This document shows positions 31,610 to 33,734 of a stretch of 33,734 nucleotides of DNA, piece by piece; positions within the stretch are counted from its first letter, which is position 1, and each line of letters opens with the position of its first letter. The notes beneath the pieces were generated by a model. It was not told the origin of the DNA and searched no databases. It was given only the letters and a program-made list of their open reading frames with translations. The translations under genes were made by a program, and so were the position numbers. Origin of the DNA: Pseudomonadota bacterium (GTDB lineage Bacteria; Pseudomonadota; Gammaproteobacteria; Burkholderiales; Rhodocyclaceae); contig JAFEDK010000042.1 of NCBI GenBank assembly GCA_018241665.1, positions 1 to 33,734 on the forward strand, read 5' to 3'.

Positions 31610-32383
31610 ATGGCAAGGAAGAAAATTTGTATCACGCTGACGCGGCCCCAGCCCTGCAGGTTTGATGGGAGGCAGCTCATTCTACAAAATGAGCTAAATC
31701 TTGAGCCTGTCAAAGTCTTGTCAGATTGCCTGGCGAATTTTGTTAGTGAACTTGAGAGCGCTGCCGGGTGTGAGGTTGAGAAGTGTTCGACGACGACGCT
31801 CGACCTTGATGAGGATCACTATTATGTTTGTGTGGTAATTGATGTTGAAGAGTCCGGAAAATTTGGCGAGATGGAGATTCAGAGATTTTTAACGTATCTC
31901 TTTGATGATGGTCAAGCCAGTTTTTTTGATAGCACAACTGAACTTCCCGTAATTCCGCAGGAGCATGAGGATATTGCACGCTCGGAGGCAGAGAAAGCTC
32001 GGGCGAGCTTAGCCGGAACGGTTTTGATGGATGAGGTGTCGGTTTTCCTTGGAGAGCAGCAAGTTTGCAAAGTTGCGGGTAGGATAAAGAAGGCCGCCCC
32101 GAAATTGTTGCCAATCAATACCAATCCAAAGATAAGGCGCGGAAGTTTTTCTGGATATTGTAGATTTGAGCGAGTGGTGCATTTCATCGATGAGGGCGCG
32201 AGAAAGAAGACCGACGTCCACTATGATCCAGCTTATTTTAATGAATCGGTGTCAAGAATTAGCTCCGACGCCTTCAATCGCGTTGAAATCGTCACTCAAG
32301 AAATGCGGGTGGCCAGTGGCAGAATCGCCGTTACTCTTATCTCAATCAATGAGATTGAGAAGGACTCCTCTTCGTTGTTCTAG
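31610..32383 (+). CDS. Hypothetical protein, 257 residues
   Basis: I do not recognise this protein. It has no signal peptide or membrane segment and is rich in acidic and charged residues (LDLDEDHYYVCVVIDVEESG, HEDIARSEAEKARASLAG). An Ala/Glu-rich helix falls near residue 130, and the C-terminal half alternates strands (FSGYCRFERVVHFIDEG, VEIVTQEMRVASGRIAVTLI). The ATG at 31610 is preferred, with AAGGTG about 7 nt upstream; a GTG at 31601 is in frame. Base composition is clearly lower in GC than the catabolic genes, in keeping with acquired DNA. It follows the giant recombinase by 119 bp on the same strand and may be cargo or an accessory factor of the element. Confidence 0.75.
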   Translation: MARKKICITLTRPQPCRFDGRQLILQNELNLEPVKVLSDCLANFVSELESAAGCEVEKCSTTTLDLDEDHYYVCVVIDVEESGKFGEMEIQRFLTYLFDDGQASFFDSTTELPVIPQEHEDIARSEAEKARASLAGTVLMDEVSVFLGEQQVCKVAGRIKKAAPKLLPINTNPKIRRGSFSGYCRFERVVHFIDEGARKKTDVHYDPAYFNESVSRISSDAFNRVEIVTQEMRVASGRIAVTLISINEIEKDSSSLF

Positions 32384-32972
32384 TTCTTGTGGAGCGAAGA
32401 AGTCTGTGTGAGCCGGCTCGACCTCGACGAGGTCGGCTCAGAGACACCCAGCGCGAATCCTTGGTTGCAAGACTCAAGGCGATGGTGCCAACCCTTGAGG
32501 AAGTGGCGAATCAGGGGGAGCGCTTGAGCCTGGATGCCGACACGCTCCATCACCTGCGGCCCGGGATTCTCGCCCGTCCGTGCCCAGGAACTTGCCGACC
32601 TGACTTGACTCATGGAGAAACGCTACAAGAGCATCTCCGCTTCCGAGCAACTGGATCTGCGTCGGGAGGCCATCGAAGCCAGCCGCGAACAATAACGCGA
32701 CACCACCAGCCGGTTTAAGCCCTTCGGGATCGGTGGCCAACGCCCAGATTCTTTAATCAGCAAAAGCACACGCACTCTCATCTTTCCGCATACCTTAAGA
32801 GCAAGATCGCTCCGGGCAGAACCTGCCAACATCACTGCGATAAGTACAAGAGCATCATTGCCATCTACCTTAACCTTCGATACATTCTCAATGAACTAAC
32901 CACATCAGCTAGCGAGAACCGTCTCACTATCTGTTGAGCAATCCTGTCAAAGTTCCCATCAAGGATGGATGA
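32384..32972. other. Decayed stretch without an intact gene
   Basis: This 589-bp gap holds no convincing complete gene. A hairpin (CGACCT 32419-32424 with AGGTCG 32430-32435, flanked by GAGCC/GGCTC) follows the hypothetical gene but lacks a T-run. Fragments that look protein-like appear in two frames: VARLKAMVPTLEEVANQGER around 32466-32525 and MEKRYKSISASEQLDLRREA at 32611-32670, the latter ended by a stop at 32693-32695. They may be remnants of a broken gene; I cannot name it. Confidence 0.4.
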
Positions 32973-33557
32973 ATGACTAAGACCTATCTCAACATTCCTT
33001 GGGCCATGCAGAGTTTCGCCGCCACCAAAGGAGCGCAGCGAGAACTAGAAACAGGCAACTGGTTCTTCTCCGGCGAGGTGCCTGTAGAACTACTGGAATT
33101 CGTGCCACCGCCCGTTCGAAGCCATGAACCAAAGCAGGTACCTAATTGCCCTGAATGTGGTTCAGTGATGTGCAAACGCTACAACAGTAAAGACGGAAGC
33201 CCATTTTGGGGGTGCCCTGCATACCCAAAGTGCAGGGGGCTCAAACGGTGGGAGTACGACTCAGCGACGCCACTCATCGATTTAGCGGAAAAGGCTCTAG
33301 ATCGACGCAGCCTCCCATCTAGCCCTGGAGGGGATGGATCGGCAAAAAAAGGAAATGCAGCCGCGCTAAAAATTAGAATAGATCAAATAGTTAGTACGGC
33401 TGCGCTTTTATTTGGGCATCAATCCCTGAACGCCTGGCTAGAAACCCCGTCCGATCGCCTAGAGGGAAAGACGCCGCTTCAGCTTCTGGGGACAATCGAT
33501 GATTGCATTAAAGTTCAAAAAATCCTGAAACAGCTTCAAGCTGACCGCTCCAAGTAG
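32973..33557 (+). CDS. DUF5710-like / C4 zinc finger / MbcA-ParS (DUF2384)-like fusion protein
   Basis: 194 residues with three apparent parts. Residues 1-45 (KTYLNIPWAMQSF, then NWFFSGEVPVELLEF) resemble DUF5710, a short domain found in mobile-element proteins. Residues 57-90 form a topoisomerase-type C4 zinc finger: C59-x2-C62, then C81-x5-C87, with FWGCPAYPKCRG matching the usual FxGCxxYPxC pattern. Residues 130-192 (STAALLFGHQSLNAWLETPS, GKTPLQLLGTIDDCIKVQKIL) resemble the toxin-binding C-terminal domain of MbcA/ParS/Xre antitoxins, which normally pairs with RES-domain toxins. No toxin gene is visible within the remaining 177 bp. The combination would suit a DNA- or nucleic-acid-binding regulator of an element. 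The ATG lies in AAGGATGGATGA, where an ATG six bases upstream is out of frame; GGATG serves as a modest ribosome-binding site. Confidence 0.75.
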   Translation: MTKTYLNIPWAMQSFAATKGAQRELETGNWFFSGEVPVELLEFVPPPVRSHEPKQVPNCPECGSVMCKRYNSKDGSPFWGCPAYPKCRGLKRWEYDSATPLIDLAEKALDRRSLPSSPGGDGSAKKGNAAALKIRIDQIVSTAALLFGHQSLNAWLETPSDRLEGKTPLQLLGTIDDCIKVQKILKQLQADRSK

Positions 33558-33588
33558 GATGAAGCGGGCCATTAGCACATCCTGACAA

Positions 33589-33732
33589 TCATCCAATCTG
33601 TTCGACTCTGCTCCGGACCATACTCAACCAACCGTCAGCCGTACCTATCCGTACGCAGCCCCCCACTCTAGGACTAGCCTTATAGAAGGCCCAATAGTCT
33701 TTTAGCTCACTTTCAGCTGCCAATACAGCCGG
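33589..33732 (-). CDS. C-terminal tail of an unknown gene entering from the right edge
   Basis: On the minus strand an open frame runs from the window edge to a TGA at 33591-33589, giving 47 residues (ELKDYWAFYKASPRVGGCVR, TADGWLSMVRSRVEQIG). The composition looks protein-like, with aromatic and charged residues in balance, and it is convergent with the DUF5710-like gene. It is too short to name, and could be a chance open frame. Confidence 0.35.
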   Translation of the reverse strand, partial: PAVLAAESELKDYWAFYKASPRVGGCVRIGTADGWLSMVRSRVEQIG

Positions 33733-33734
33733 CT

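Noticed and set aside
32389-32718. 109-codon open frame in the gap before the DUF5710-like gene
   Set aside because: Only its first third looks protein-like and the frame becomes Arg/His-rich. I treat it as part of a decayed region, not as a gene.
26012-33734. CRISPR array, tRNA or second insertion sequence in the element region
   Set aside because: No regularly spaced repeats, no cloverleaf with a CCA-ready acceptor stem and no transposase or terminal inverted repeats were found on reading both strands.

Overview
The window reads as high-GC proteobacterial DNA. I favour a betaproteobacterium of the Thauera/Azoarcus type because of the mix of aromatic-degradation genes and the DUF1302/DUF1329/YCF48/RND transport set, but this taxonomic guess is weak. 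Positions 1 to about 25.6 kb hold a catabolic cluster. From about 25.6 kb to the end the base composition falls and the genes look like an integrated element.

Catabolic cluster. The best-recognised genes are a Rieske oxygenase matching 2-oxoquinoline 8-monooxygenase (oxoO, 3458-4795, minus), its probable XylS/AraC-type activator (oxoS, 4977-5981, minus) and a one-piece [2Fe-2S]/FAD/NAD reductase (oxoR, 6591-7619, plus). They sit with four recognisable genes of the 2,3-dihydroxyphenylpropionate meta-cleavage route: mhpB (21799-22752, minus), mhpC (24734-25606, plus), mhpD (239-1033, minus) and the start of mhpF (1-104, minus). This is the gene set expected for the 8-hydroxycoumarin route of quinoline breakdown: 2-oxoquinoline, 8-hydroxy-2-oxoquinoline, 8-hydroxycoumarin, 2,3-dihydroxyphenylpropionate, then ring cleavage. 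The first enzyme (quinoline 2-oxidoreductase, qorMSL) and the aldolase mhpE are not in the window.

Layout. (1) 1-4795, minus: oxoO, a C-C hydrolase, a lipocalin-like protein, a second extradiol dioxygenase (HsaC/BphC type), mhpD, mhpF. (2) 4977-5981, minus: oxoS. (3) 6591-14367, plus: oxoR, a degenerate M20 protein, an alpha/beta hydrolase, two amidase-signature enzymes, an SDR and an Asp/Glu-racemase-like protein, ending in a strong terminator. (4) 14423-21492, minus: a GlcG/HbpS-like protein, then, beyond a terminator, DUF1329, DUF1302, an RND/MMPL pump and a YCF48 protein, probably an envelope transport system for a hydrophobic substrate. (5) 21799-24416, minus: an MDR dehydrogenase, a cupin and mhpB. 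(6) 24734-25606, plus: mhpC.

Regulation. Five transcription units carry, upstream of their first gene, a 15-bp element resembling the XylS box TGCA-N6-GGNTA. In each a second, often weaker, copy lies exactly 20 bp away in the same orientation, and a TA-containing possible -10 element lies 21-23 nt beyond the proximal copy. This ties the oxygenase, reductase, transport, mhpB and mhpC units into one probable OxoS regulon and is the main regulatory finding.

Element region (25.6-33.7 kb). It holds a 1771-residue protein with two tyrosine-recombinase-like catalytic domains in one chain, an unrecognised 257-residue protein, a decayed stretch of about 590 bp, and a 194-residue protein that appears to join a DUF5710-like segment, a topoisomerase-type C4 zinc finger and an MbcA/ParS (DUF2384) antitoxin-like domain. 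The tail of another gene enters from the right edge. No rRNA, tRNA or CRISPR array was seen.
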